From Stomorhina lunata (Eukaryota > Arthropoda > Insecta > Diptera > Rhiniidae), in contig OW121741.1 in the NCBI GenBank assembly GCA_933228675.1, positions 15,378,123-15,442,122 on the forward strand: DNA of 64,000 nt, in the 5' to 3' direction. Below, piece by piece: positions 37,085 to 49,490 of this stretch. The stretch's first letter is position 1, and every line of letters begins with the position of its first letter. The position numbers were made by a program, and so were the translations under genes. The notes under the pieces were generated by a model. It had not been told where the DNA came from and searched no databases. It was given only the letters and a program-made list of their open reading frames with translations.

Positions 37085-38835
37085 AAGTGATGTCTTAGCA
37101 GTTCGAGATGTTTCTACAGTTGAAGATGACTTAGCAGTTCGAGATGGCGCAGTAGTTCAAGATGGCTAAGCAGTTTGAGATGACTCAGTAGTTCAAGATA
37201 GTTCAGCAGATAATGACGACTTCGCTTTTAAAGATGATAGCCGCTCGAAGGTGACTCAGCAGATCGAGATGACTCAGCATTTTGAGATGTGTTTGCAGTT
37301 CGAGATAATTGAGCTGTGAGGCCCTATGCTCCACTGGGAGTCAAGGATAAGAGAAAAGCTCTTTGAGATGACTCTGCAGATAGAAATTACTTTGCACTTT
37401 CAATCAGATTGAGATAACATGGCAGTCCGAGATGACTTAGCAGCCGAAGATTTCTTAGCAGTTCGAGACTACTCAGAGATGACTTAGCTGTTCGAGATGA
37501 TTTAATAGTTAAAGATGACTCAGTAGTTTGAGATGGCTTAGTAGTTCAAGATGACTCAGCAGTTTGAGATGAATCAGTAATTCGAAAGACTCAAGATTTT
37601 TAAGATGACTTAGCCTTTCAAAATGACTTAGCAGCTAGAGATTACTTATCAGTGCGAGATTATTGAGCAGCTAAAGTTGACAAATCAGTTCCAGATTGCT
37701 TAGCAGTTAGAGATGATTCTACAGTTAAAGACGACTCAGCAGTTCCAGATGGGGTAGTAGTTCAAGATGACTCAGCAGTTTGAGCTGACTCAGTAGTTCA
37801 AGATGACTCAGCAGTTCGAAATGAGTCAGCAGATAATGACGACTTCGCCTTTAAAGATGATAGCCACTCGAAGGTGGCTCAGCAGATCGAGATGACTCAG
37901 CATTTTGAGATGTCTTAGCAGTTCGAGATAATTGAGCTGGGAGGCCCTATGCTATACTGGGAGTCAAGGATAAGAGAAAAGCTCTTTGAGATGACTCTGC
38001 AGATAGAAATTACTTTGCACTTTCAATCAGTTTGAGATAACATGGCAGTCCGAGATGACTTAGCAGCCGAAGATTTCTTAGCAGTTCGAGACTATTCATT
38101 GATGACTTAGATGACTTAGCTGTTCGAGATGATTTAATAGTTAAAGATGACTCAGTAGTTTGAGATGGCTTAGTAGTTCAAGATGACTCAGCAGTTTGAG
38201 ATGAATCAGTAATTCGAAAGACTCAAGATTTTTAAGATGACTTAGCCTTTCAAAATGACTTAGCAGCTAGAGATTACTTATCAGTGCGAGATTATTGAGC
38301 AGCTAAAGTTGACAAATCAGTTCCAGATTGCTTAGCAGTTAGAGACGATTTTACAGTTAAAGACGACTCAGCAGTTCCAGATGGGGTAGTAGTTCAAGAT
38401 GACTCAGCAGTTTGAGCTGACTCAGTAGTTCAAGATGACTCAGCAGTTCGAAATGAGTCAGCAGATAATGACTCAGAAGATCGAGATGACTCAGCCTTTT
38501 GGGATGACTTAGCAGTTCGAGATGATTGAGACATTTAAGAAGACTCTGCATATCAGTTTGAGATGACATAGCAGTCCATGATTAATCAGCAGCGAGAGAT
38601 GACTTACTAATTCGATATGGTTCATTAGCTGGAGATGACTCAGTAGTTCAAGATGTCTCAGTAGTTCAAGATACCTCAGCAGTTCGAGATGACTCAATAA
38701 TTTAAGATAACTCAGCAGTTCGTAATGACTCAGTAGTAATTCATGACTCAAGATTTTCAAGATGACTAAGCCGTACGAGATAACTCAACAGAACGAGATG
38801 ACTCAGCAATATGAGATTACTCAATATTTCAGGCT
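37085..38835. repeat. 18-bp repeat array (GATGACTCAGCAGTTCGA)
   Basis: The unit is TTAGCAGTTCGAGATGAC or close variants, with many substitutions and short indels. On the minus strand 18-bp phasing yields (LLSHLE)-like frames at 38357-38569 and 38509-38760, which I regard as by-products. A larger segment, starting CAGATAATGACGAC at 37206, repeats at 37830 and begins a third time near 38460, so a unit of about 624-631 bp has been tandemly duplicated. It includes 80 bp of non-repeat DNA near 37310 and 37930. Confidence 0.92.
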
Positions 38836-39454
38836 AATGTATGAAATTTCGCTCCCTTTAAGCCATAAACACACAGAATCAGTGATAAGTCAAATTTAAA
38901 GCGAAATAAATTGCATAAAATGTCCCATTGCCGGAAACCATTCAACCCAAATTTAAATATGTATTAGTAACTATAAACAAAATCAACTTTCGGGTCCGTA
39001 CAGTAAAAAGGGGTTTTGTCGGATCTCTACATAAACAAATATCCATGTCTGACAGTTATGCTTAAGCAGAGCTCTTAAACGTTAGCTCGTCCAAAATCAA
39101 AGCTAGGACTATTATATAATTTTTGTAAAATTCTTTCAGTTTTGCTCCACACTGTTTAAAACCACATATATGAATTTTTTATGCATTATTGCCTTTATAG
39201 ACTTTTTGAAAAAGTGTCGTCTTTTCATTCATAATATAATGTATCTTTTTTTTTGTTTTGCCATATATTGATAGAAACACATACACACTATTATTCAAAC
39301 AGAAACCGCTACTTAAATAAAAACTTGCATACACACAAAACTCCAGTACTTACCAAAAAGGAAGAAAGAGTGAGTCTAAGGCCTGATAAGTAGTCATTTT
39401 AATTCAAAGATGTAAGGTCATTGAAGAAACATCACATCTTCTAAAGTATACCTT
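38836..39454. other. AT-rich spacer, no gene seen
   Basis: Unique-looking sequence between the 18-bp and 31-bp arrays, with no supported gene or RNA. Confidence 0.6.
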
Positions 39455-41130
39455 TTCCCTATCGACAACTTCTTGATAGAAATGTTTTTCTAACGTCAAC
39501 TTTTCTATAGAAATGTCTTTATGACGTCAACTTTTCTATAGAAATGTCTTTCTAACGTCAACTTTTCTATAAAAATGTCTTTCTAACGTCAACTTTTCTA
39601 TAGAAATGTCTTTCTAACGTCAACTTATCTGTGGAAATGTGTTTCTAACGTCAACTTTCCTATAGAAATGTCTTTCTAACGTCAACTTTTCTATAGAAAT
39701 GTCTAAATATCGTCAACTTTTCTGTGGAAATGTCTTTCTACGGTCAACTTTTCTATAGAATTGTCTTAATATCGTCAACTTTTCTGTAAAAATATCTTCC
39801 TTACGTCAACTTTTCTATAGAATTGTCTTCATAACGTTGAATTTTCTATAGAAATGTCTTCCTATCGTCAACTTTTCTATAAAAATGTCTTCCTATCGTC
39901 AACTTTTCTATAGAAATGTCGTCCTATCGTCAACTTTTCTATAAAAATGTCTTCCTATCGTCAACTTTTCTATAGAAATGTCTTCCTATCGTCAACTTTT
40001 TTATATAAATGTCTTCCTATCGTCAACTTTTTTATATAAATGTCTTCCTATCGTCAACTTTTCTATAGAAATGTCTTCCTATCGTCAACATTTCTATAGA
40101 AATGTATTCCTATCGTCAACTTTTCTATAGAAATATCTTCCTATCGTCAACTTTTCTATAGAAATGTCTACCTTTGGTCAACTTTTCTATAGAAATGTCT
40201 TCCTATCGTCAACTTTTCTATAGAAATGTCTTCCTATCGTCAACTTTTCTATAGAAGTGTCTTCCTATCGTATACTTTTCGATAGAAGTGTCTTCCTATC
40301 GTCAACTTTTCGATAGAAATGTCTTTCTATCGTCAACTTTTTTATAGAAAAGTTTCCTATCGTCTACTTTTCTGCAGAAATGTCTTCCAATCGTCAACTT
40401 TTCTATAGAAATGTCTTCCTATTGTCAACTCTTCTATTGAAATGTCTACCTATCGTCAACTTTTCTATAGAAATGTCTTCATATCGTCAATTTAGCTATA
40501 GAAAAGTCTTCCTGTCTTCAACTTTTTTATAGAATAGTCTTTCTATCTTAACCTTTCTATTCAAAAGTCTTCCTATCGTCAACCTATCAATAGAAATGTC
40601 TTCCTTCGTCAACTTTTCTATAGAAGTGGCTTTTTTTGGTCAACATTTTTATAGAAATGTCTTCTTATTATCAACTTTTCTATAGAAATGTCTTTCTTTG
40701 GTCAACTTATCTAGAGAAATGTCTGCTTTTGGTCAACTTTTTTATAGAAATGTCTGCCTTTGGTCAACTTTCCTAAAGAAATCTCCTCCTTTGGTCAACT
40801 TTTCCATATAAATGTATTATATTGTTCAACCTTTCTATAGAAATGTCTTCCTTTGGTGAACTTTTCTATAGAAAGGTCTTCCTTTGGTCAACTTTTCTAT
40901 AGAAATGTCTTCCTTTGGTCAACTTTTCTATAGAAATGTCTTCCTTTGGTCAACTTTTCTATAGAAATGTCTTCCTTTGGTCAACTTTTCTATAAAAATT
41001 TCTTCCTTTGGTCAACATTTCTATAGAAATGTCTACCTTTGGTCAACTTTTCTATAAAAATGTCTTCCTTTGGTCAACTTTCCTATAGAATTCACATTCT
41101 TTGGTCAACTTTTCTACAGAAATGTCTTTT
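39455..41130 (+). repeat. 31-bp repeats, three spacer variants in succession
   Basis: About 54 units of TTTTCTATAGAAAT plus spacer. The spacer moves from CTAACGTCAAC (39480-39840) through CCTATCGTCAAC (39850-40600) to CCTTTGGTCAAC (40610-41120). This is a clear zoned arrangement of variants within one array, with moderate divergence. Confidence 0.94.
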
Positions 41131-42194
41131 TTTTATCTGTTTGAAAGCAACAAAAGAACAGGCCTTCCTTTAATTACCTCTGGCTTTTAGTATATCTATT
41201 GTGTTTGTAATAGTAACTGGCAGTAGTTTTAAGTCTCCCTTTTTCGGTTACCGAATGGTAGTACGTTTACATTATGTTCGATCACTTCAATTCAATTTCA
41301 TTTCATCGCACTTTATCGTTAAGTTTTAAAGGAAATTTTTACTCGTTTTTTTCACTTTTTTATTATTTTAACGTAAAATTTTATTTGTGTTCGAATAAGT
41401 TTGTGTTTCATGTGATGTTGGTATTCTTGTTTTTTTTTTTTTTTTTTTTTGGAGAAAAAGTGATGAAGTTGCTCTGCTGTAGAACATGTAATGGTGGCAG
41501 TTATGCCATGACTATAGCGCTTAAGGGTAATATATATTTTTTTCTTCATATTTCTTCTTCGGTAGAGGCAGTGGCACTCTACTGATGTTGCAACTTCTAT
41601 TATTCGTATTCATACAATATAAATTTTCATATAACATGGCTTATTTATATTGTACATACATAATGGTTTTGGATTTTTCATATAATTTTGTTTATAAAAT
41701 TTTTTTCTTATATTTTTTGTGTCACTTCTTCTTCCTGAAAAGTAGTAGTTTGTTAGTTTTTTTTGAAAATATTGGAAATTTATGTTGCTATTTATGTGCA
41801 AATAGCTACATTTTTCTAACACTCTTAAGCATATTTTAGTGGTATTTTTTTTATTAGTTTTTATTGTCCATCAGTCTAAAGTGTTTCACTTCTCTAGCCC
41901 TGATATTGGGGCTTCGAAAGCAAATTGTTTAGAAGCTTATCATTTTTTATTTCTTAAGTATACAATGCCTTTTTTGCTGCTATCTATTGTATTGACCATT
42001 TTCTTGAGGAAGATAAAGTTTAATGCTTGTCATTTTAATGTTAATAAAATTTTATGTAAAAAAATAAAGTAAGGTGTCAATTTGAAGGAGTTAATACAAA
42101 TTTTGAAAAAAATCTAGCCAATACCATAACTGATACTATGTATTGACAAAACATACCACCATTAACTTACCATACCACCATTAATTAATTACAT
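41131..42194. other. AT-rich spacer with poly-T, no gene called
   Basis: Contains a run of about 21 T at 41430-41450. The frames at 41274-41585, 41585-41839 and 41839-42072 follow one another, but their translations are Phe/Leu/Tyr-rich with no motif I recognise, and the minus strand is equally open. A duplicated CATACCACCATTA lies just before the next array. Confidence 0.55.
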
Positions 42195-43320
42195 ACAACT
42201 TTTCTAAAAGTCTTCCTTTCGCTAACTTTTCTATAGAAAAGTCTTCCTATCGCTAACTTTTCTATAGAAAAGTTTTCCTTTCGCTAACTTTTCTATAGAA
42301 ATGTCTTCCTATCGTCAACTTTTCTATAGAAATGTCTTCCTATCGTTAACTTTTCGATAGAAATGTCTTCCTATCGTCAACTTTTCTATAGAAAGGTCTT
42401 CCTATCGTCAACTTTTCTGTAGAAATGTCTTCCTATCTTCAACTTTTCTATAGAAAGGTCTTCCTATCGTCAACTTTTCAATGGAAAAGTCTTCCTGTAG
42501 TCAACTTTTCTATGGAAAAGTCTTCCTATCGTCAACTTTTTTATAGAGATGTCCTCCTTTGGTCAACTTTTCATTAGAAATGTCTTCCTTTGGTCAACTT
42601 TTCTATAGAAATGTCTTCCTAACGTCTTCCTAACGTCAATTTTTCTATAGAAATGTCTTCCTAACGTCAATTTTTCTATAGAAATGTCTTCCTAACGTCA
42701 ACTTTTTTATTGAAATGTCTTCCTAACGTCAACTTTTCTATAGAAATGTCTTCCTTTGGTCAACTTTTCTATAGAAATGTCTTCCTTTGGTCAACTTTTC
42801 TATAGAAATGTCTTCCTATCGTCAACTTTTTTATAGAAATGTCTTCCTATCGTCAACTTTTCTATAGAAATGTCTTCCTATCGTCAACTTTTCTATAGAA
42901 ATGTCTTCCTATCGTCAACTTTTCTATAGAAATGTCTTCCTATCGTTAACTTTTCGATAGAAATGTCTTCCTATCGTCAACTTTTCTATAGAAAGGTCTT
43001 CCTATCGTCAACTTTTCTGTAGAAATGTCTTCCTATCTTCAACTTTTCTATAGAAAGGTCTTCCTATCGTCAACTTTTCAATGGAAAAGTCTTCCTGTAG
43101 TCAACTTTTCTATGGAAAAGTCTTCCTATCGTCAACTTTTTTATAGAGATGTCCTCCTTTGGTCAACTTTTCATTAGAAATGTCTTCCTTTGGTCAACTT
43201 TTCTATAGAAATGTCTTCCTTTGGTCAGTTTTTCTATAGAAATGTTCCCCTTTGGTCAACTTTTCTATAGAAATGTCTTCCTTTGGACAAGTTTTCTATA
43301 GAAATGTCTTCCTATGGTAA
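42195..43320 (+). repeat. 31-bp repeats with 600-bp internal duplication
   Basis: About 36 units, mostly TTTTCTATAGAAAT with CCTATCGTCAAC or CCTTTGGTCAAC. Positions about 42297-42620 recur without visible change at 42897-43220. The offset of 600 equals 19 x 31 + 11, and the extra 11 bases are explained by a duplicated GTCTTCCTAAC near 42615-42636. Confidence 0.95.
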
Positions 43321-44764
43321 TATTTCAACTGTTAAAATTTTTCTGATTTAGATTTAATCACCTTGTACTATTGTATTGATAATATCTGCTTAATTTTCCA
43401 TTAATTTTATTGTAAAGTGAAATTATTAAAGCATTTGTTGCTGATGTTTATCAATAGTTTAAAAGGAATTTAAAAGGCAATTAATAACATAATTGATATG
43501 TGGTTAAATGGCTAATTAAAATTGACAATACTTCCTCTATACTATGTGGCAATTTAAATATATTAATAATGTAAAATTTCAATTGACTGCAAAAGTTATC
43601 AAAAAGCTGATATCTGAATTCAGGGAAAAGTTTTGTTTAGTTATTTGTGATGATCAATGCATGAATGGAAGTTTAAAATGCTTGATTGTTTGGGTTTGTT
43701 GGCATAAGTGATTGCGGTTTGGATGGGCTATGTGGGTGGATTGGATTTAAAATTAGATTATATTCAATTTGTTTGCTGATAATACTTTAGTTTGTATAAG
43801 TAAAGTGATTCAGAAACAATTATTTCGGTGATAGTCAGGCCACATTAGACCTATTTTATGGCATCAGTCATATAGTCCGTGAACCCTATGGCATTTTCTT
43901 TCAAGAATAACAATTTTAGTTAGTTTCATTGTTCATAATTTATTGTAAATGAAACCATTTCTTTTAATTATTCTAGTCTCTTTTACAACAAATTTGCCTC
44001 CTTAATTGACCACATGTTTTGGCTAACATAGTGATAATTTTTGTCAGGTCAATGAATAAATAAATATTTACATTTATTTCGATGAAAACTAAATTACAAA
44101 ATAACACGAAACATTTAATTGTTTAAAAGAGTTTATTACTTCATATCATAACATTTAGGCAAACACTCTGTAATTATTTATGACCGTTCATTCTGTAAAT
44201 ATCAAAGTTTATGTTATTAACGGTCATTTCTGTTAATATAACTAACATTCTGTTTATTGTAACATTTATGTAAGAAACTTACAGAATTTAGTGTTTAACT
44301 AACATTCTGTGAAAATAAACATTTATTTTACCAACTTCCTTTAACATTTTTTTATGTTAACTGTTAATTTTGAAAAACTTAACGAACACCTGCGCATTTA
44401 CTTTTACTTTTTACTCACTTTGTTGCTCTTTTTAACGAAAGGTATGAAATTACTTCAAACATGAAGTTAACATTTACTAAAATGTTGGTTTTTTAACAAA
44501 CATTTTTCTTTTTGCCATAACTCTTAACATTAGACTTATACAAACAATTTGTTATTATATTTTGAAATTAGTAAAGAAAAAAATGTTTTTCTCTGCCTCA
44601 ATTTCTCTTATTTATGGGCCATAGACTAATTTTATTATGGGTCATTGTGTTCATATATAATAAATTTGCCAATACCTTGGAAACTTTTCACTCTTGCCTC
44701 ATACAGTGGAAGAGTTTAAGAGTAAGTTAGAAAGTTAAATAGTAATAATTATTACATATTTTTT
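43321..44764. other. Spacer, no gene recognised
   Basis: Unique-looking AT-rich DNA. Between 44160 and 44320 CATTCTGT-like words recur, and ACTAACATTCTGT occurs at 44241 and 44298. A 9-bp inverted repeat lies at 44180-44188 and 44219-44227. No coding evidence. Confidence 0.55.
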
Positions 44765-46560
44765 AATAAAAGAAATTTTCGATAGAAATATTTTTCTAAA
44801 GAAAAATTTTCGATAGAAATATTTTTCTATAGAAAAATTTTCGATAGAAATATTTTTCTATAGAAAAATTTTCGATAGAAATATTTTTCTATAGAAAAAT
44901 TTTCGATAGAAATATTTTTCTATAGAAAAATTTTCGATAGAAATATTTTTCTATAGAAAAATTTTCGATAGAAATATTTTTCTATAGAAAAATTTTCGAT
45001 AGAAATATTTTTCTATAGAAAAATTTTCGATAGAAATATTTTTCTATAGAAAAATTTTCGATAGAAATATTTTTCTATAGAAAAATTTTCGATAGAAATA
45101 TTTTTCTATAGAAAAATTTTCGATAGAAATATTTTTCTATAGAAAAATTTTCGATAGAAATATTTTTCTATAGAAAAATTTTCGATAGAAATATTTTTCT
45201 ATAGAAAAATTTTCGATAGAAATATTTTTCTATAGAAAAATTTTCGATAGAAATATTTTTCTATAGAAAAATTTTCGATAGAAATATTTTTCTATAGAAA
45301 AATATTTTTAACAAGATTTTTCTATAGAAAAATTTTTGTTAAAAATATTTTTCTATAGAAAATTCTTGTTAAAAGTATTTTTCTATAAAAAAATTTTAGT
45401 TAAAAATATTTTTCTATAGAAAAATTTTCGTTAATAATATTTTTCTATCTATTCTATTTCTATAGAAAAGTTTTCGATAGAAATATTTTTCTATAGAAAA
45501 ATTTTCGATAGAAATATTTTTCTATAGACAAATTTTCGATAGAAATATTTTTCTATAGAAAAATTTTCGATAGAAATATTTTTCTATAGAAAAATTTTCG
45601 ATAGAAATATTTTTCTATAGAAAAATTTTCGATAGAAATATTTTTCTATAGAAAAATTTTCGATAGAAATATTTTTCTATAGACAAATTTTCGATGGAAA
45701 TATTTTTCTATAGAAAAATTTTCGATAGAAATATTTTTCTATAGAAAAATTTTCGATAGAAATATTTTTCTATAGAAAAATTTTCGATAGAAATATTTTT
45801 CTATAGAAAAATTTTCGATAGAAATATTTTTCTATAGAAAAATTTTCGATAGAAATATTTTTCTATAGAAAAATTTTCGATAGAAATATTTTTCTATAGA
45901 AAAATTTTCGATAGAAATATTTTTCTATAGAAAAATTTTCGATAGAAATATTTTTCTATAGAAAAATTTTCGATAGAAATATTTTTCTATAGAAAAATTT
46001 TCGTTAGAAATATTTTTCTATAGAAAAATGTTTCTTAAAAATATTTTTCTATAGAAAAATTTTCGTTAAAAAATATTTAAAAATATTATTCTATAGAAAA
46101 ATTTTCGTTAAAAATATTTTTCTATAGAAAAATTTTCGTTAAAAATATTTTTCTATAGAAAGATTTTCGTTAAAAAATATTTTTCTATAGAAAAATTTTC
46201 GTTAAAAAATATTTTTCTATAGAAAAATTTTCGTTAAAAGATATTTTTCTATAGAAAAATTTTCGTTAAAAAATATTTTTCTATAGAAAAATTTTCGTTA
46301 AAAATATTTTTCTATAGAAAAATTTTCGTTAAAAAAAATTTTCTATAGAAAAATTTTCGTTAAAAAAAATTTTCTATAGAAAAATTTTCGTTAAAAAAAA
46401 TTTTCTATAGAAAAATTTTCGTTAAAAAAAATTTTCTATAGAAAAATTTTCGTTAAAAATATTTTTCTACAGAAAAATTTTCGATAAAAATATTTTTCTA
46501 CAGAAAAATTTTCGATAAAAATATTTTGATAAAAATATTTTTCTGTAAAAAAAATTTCTA
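44765..46560 (+). repeat. 31-bp array, TTTTCGATAGAAATA / TTTTCGTTAAAAATA classes
   Basis: The box TTTTTCTATAGAAAAA joins the spacer TTTTCGATAGAAATA (44774-45300 and 45460-46010, very uniform) or TTTTCGTTAAAAATA (45300-45460 and 46010-46560, 31-32 bp). The spacer is the reverse complement of that in the arrays at 60.35 and 63.1 kb (TATTTCTAACGAAAA), so those arrays are one family in opposite orientation. Confidence 0.96.
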
Positions 46561-47200
46561 AGGAAAAATTTTCTGTAGGAAATTTATTGATAAAAACATT
46601 TTCTTACAAAAAAAAATTATTTATTATAGAATAATTTAAAATTTTAATTAAAAGAATTTTTTAAATAAAAATTATCTGTGAAAATTTTTGTGATAAAATA
46701 ATTTTCTATAGAAAAATTTTTGATAAAAAAATTTTCAATAGAAAAATTTTTGAAAAAAAAAATATGATTAAAAATTTTCTATTTAAAAATTTTTGATAAA
46801 AAATTTTTCTATTTGTAAATTTTTGATAAAAAAAGTTTCTATTTATAACTTTTTAATAAAAAATTTTCTATAGAAAAATTTTTGATAAATAATTTTTTTA
46901 TAGAAAAATTTTGATATAAAATTTTTTACAGAAAAATTTCCGATAAAAATATTTTCTATAGAAAAATTTTTCAATAATTTTTCTAAAAAAAATTTTTTAA
47001 TAAAAAAATATTCTAAAGAAAAATTTTCTAAAGATTTTCGGTAGGAAATTTTTTGATAAAATAATTTTCTAGAGAAAAATTTTCAATAAAAAAATTTTCT
47101 ATATAAAGATTTTTAATAAAAGAATATTCTCAAAAAAATTTTCAATAAAAAGGATTCTTAAGAAAAATTTTCTATAGAAAAATTATTAATAAAAAATTAT
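46560..47200. repeat. Diverged AT-rich 30-31-bp repeats (TTTTGATAAAAA class)
   Basis: The decayed right flank of the preceding array. Its TTTTTGATAAAAAAA spacers resemble those at 32.7-34.9 kb. Unit boundaries are blurred by indels. Confidence 0.85.
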
Positions 47201-48580
47201 TAATATATATACATATAAATATATTTTTGATATATATAATCTTCTAAGTAAACAGTAATTTTGCTTAAAATAGCAAAGTTGAGTAAGTACGTCAATTGCT
47301 TTCTAATTGACATTCTTATAAATTTCACACTTACCTCTCCCCCGTAAATATGCTATACATTTAAGTGGTCTCTCTTACAAGTGGTTTTTGGCTAAGCAAT
47401 TTCCGCTTTTAACTTTTTGCCGGAAGTTAACATTAAAAAATTGTCATTAGCAAATAAATAGTCAGTGTGTTGGTACTTATAAAAATGTCTTAGTAACACC
47501 AATACATTTTCATCTTTATACTCTTTATGCACTTGAATAAAACTACTAGACGAAAGTAGTAGTAATCCATTGAACTCGTGCCACATTGAGCAATTTGCCA
47601 TTTTCGTTCTTTCTACTTTACTCTTCTTTATAAATCAGCTAAAATTTGGTGTTTGAAAGTTGGTAAGCGCTTTTCCTAAAATTGTTAAAATTTCTATAAT
47701 GGCGTGTAATTTTCTCACTTAAAAATAGAAATACATTTTTGTGCCAAATTTTTCGCTGTTGTTTCTTTTTTTTGTTCATTTTTTGTGGTAATCTTGTTTC
47801 CTCTTTTAGCCTGGGTTGTTAAAATTTCTTTTTTTTTATAGAATTTTTCTTTTTAATTCTTAGTTTTTTACTACTTAAACACTTTTGCCATATATTTTTT
47901 CTGGAGGTTTGAGGGTTTTCTTCTTATTATAATGCCTTTCCCTTGTGCTCTTAGTGGCTTGTGTCCTTCTTTCTTTCAACTTGACTGTGTGGTTTTAATG
48001 GTTTTTGGTAGCAATTTTTAAGATTGTTTATTTCACTTTAGTCTTTTTTTAATATTATTTTCCTTATTTTCTCTTTGTTTACTCTTCTTTGCGTTTTAAA
48101 CTTCAATGCAATTTTCCTCTAAGTTTTTCTTTTTCTACTACTATTTTTTATTTGTTGTTGTTGTTGGTGGAAGAAAAAAGAAAGTGGTTTTTCTTCATGA
48201 GTTATTAGCTACTCACCTTTTGTAGGGCACCAATGTTTTTTCAGCTAGAAAATTGAACAAAATTACTTTTTAGAGTAAAATTTGTTATTTTTATTGTTGT
48301 TATCGTCCTTTACGTTTATCGTAAAAGGAATTTTGGTTTTTGAAGGATATTAAATTTAAGTCGTCGTCAACTCTTTTGAAAACGCTTAAGAAGAAGTTAA
48401 AAGTAATTTTAGAAATTTTTATGGCGAAAAAGAAGAAGAGATTATAAAATCAATTTGATAGAATTTAATGGAGTAACAATTACGCAGCAGAATAGAAATT
48501 TACTTTAACAACAGTTTGCTAAATAAAAACTAGTTTACTTTTAAATAATTTGCTTAGTAAACTATAAAATAACTTGAATA
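47200..48580. other. Spacer, no gene recognised
   Basis: Unique-looking DNA with long T-rich stretches and a (TTG) run near 48152-48168. A 69-codon minus-strand frame at 47392-47601 shows nothing recognisable. Confidence 0.55.
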
Positions 48581-49490
48581 TGGAAAAGTTGACGATCAGA
48601 AGACTTTTCTAAAGAAAAGTTGACAATAGGAAGACATTTCTATAAAAAAGTTAACCAAACGAAGACATTTCTGTAGACAAATTGAACAAAGGAAGACATT
48701 TCTATTAAAAAGTTGACCAACGTATGCCATTTCTGTAGAAAAGTTGACCAAAAGACGACCAAACGAAGACATTTCTATAGAACAGTTGACGATAGGAAGA
48801 CTTTTCTATAAAAAAGTTGACGATAGGATGACTTTTCTATAGAAAAGTTGACGATAGGAAGACTTTTCTATAGAAAAGTTGACGATAGGAAGACTTTTCT
48901 ATAGAAAAGTTGACGATAGGAAGACTTTTCTATAGAAAAGTTGACGATAGGAAGACTTTTCTATAGAAAAGTTGACGATAGGAAGACTTTTCTATAGAAA
49001 AGTTGACGATAGGAAGACTTTTTTATAGAAAAGTTGACGATAGGAAGACTTTTCTATAGAAAAGTTGACGATAGGAAGACTTTTCTATAGAAAAGTTGAC
49101 GATAGGAAGACTTTTCTATAGAAAAGTTGACGATAGGAAGACTTTTCTATAGAAAAGTTGACGATAGGAAGACTTTTCTATAGAAAAGTTGACGATAGGA
49201 AGACTTTTCTATAGAAAAGTTGACGATAGGAAGACTTTTCTATAGAAAAGTTGACGATAGGAAGACTTTTCTATAGAAAAGTTGACGATAGGAAGACTTT
49301 TCTATAGAAAAGTTGACGATAGGAAGACTTTTCTATAGAAAACTTGACGATAGCAGGACTTTTCTATAGAAAAGTTGACGATAGGAAGACTTTTCTATAG
49401 GAAAGTTGACGATAGGAAGACTTTTCTATAGAAAAGTTGACGATAGGAAGACTTTTCTATAGAAAAGTTGACGATAGGAAGACATTTTTA
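48580..49490 (-). repeat. 31-bp array, GTTGACGATAGGAAGAC class, minus orientation
   Basis: The box TTTTCTATAGAAAA with spacer GTTGACGATAGGAAGAC. From about 48780 to 49480 there are about 23 near-identical copies; the left edge is diverged. This is the exact reverse complement of the unit at 11.5-14.1 and 15.06-16.1 kb. Confidence 0.96.

Noticed and set aside
37085..38835. Leucine-rich-like protein (LLSHLE repeats) on the minus strand
   Set aside because: 18-bp phasing gives six-residue periodicity; indels break the frame and no non-repeat coding sequence adjoins.
41274..42072. Three consecutive plus-strand frames after a poly-T
   Set aside because: Low-complexity Phe/Leu/Tyr translations, no domain recognised, opposite strand equally open; no gene can be supported.
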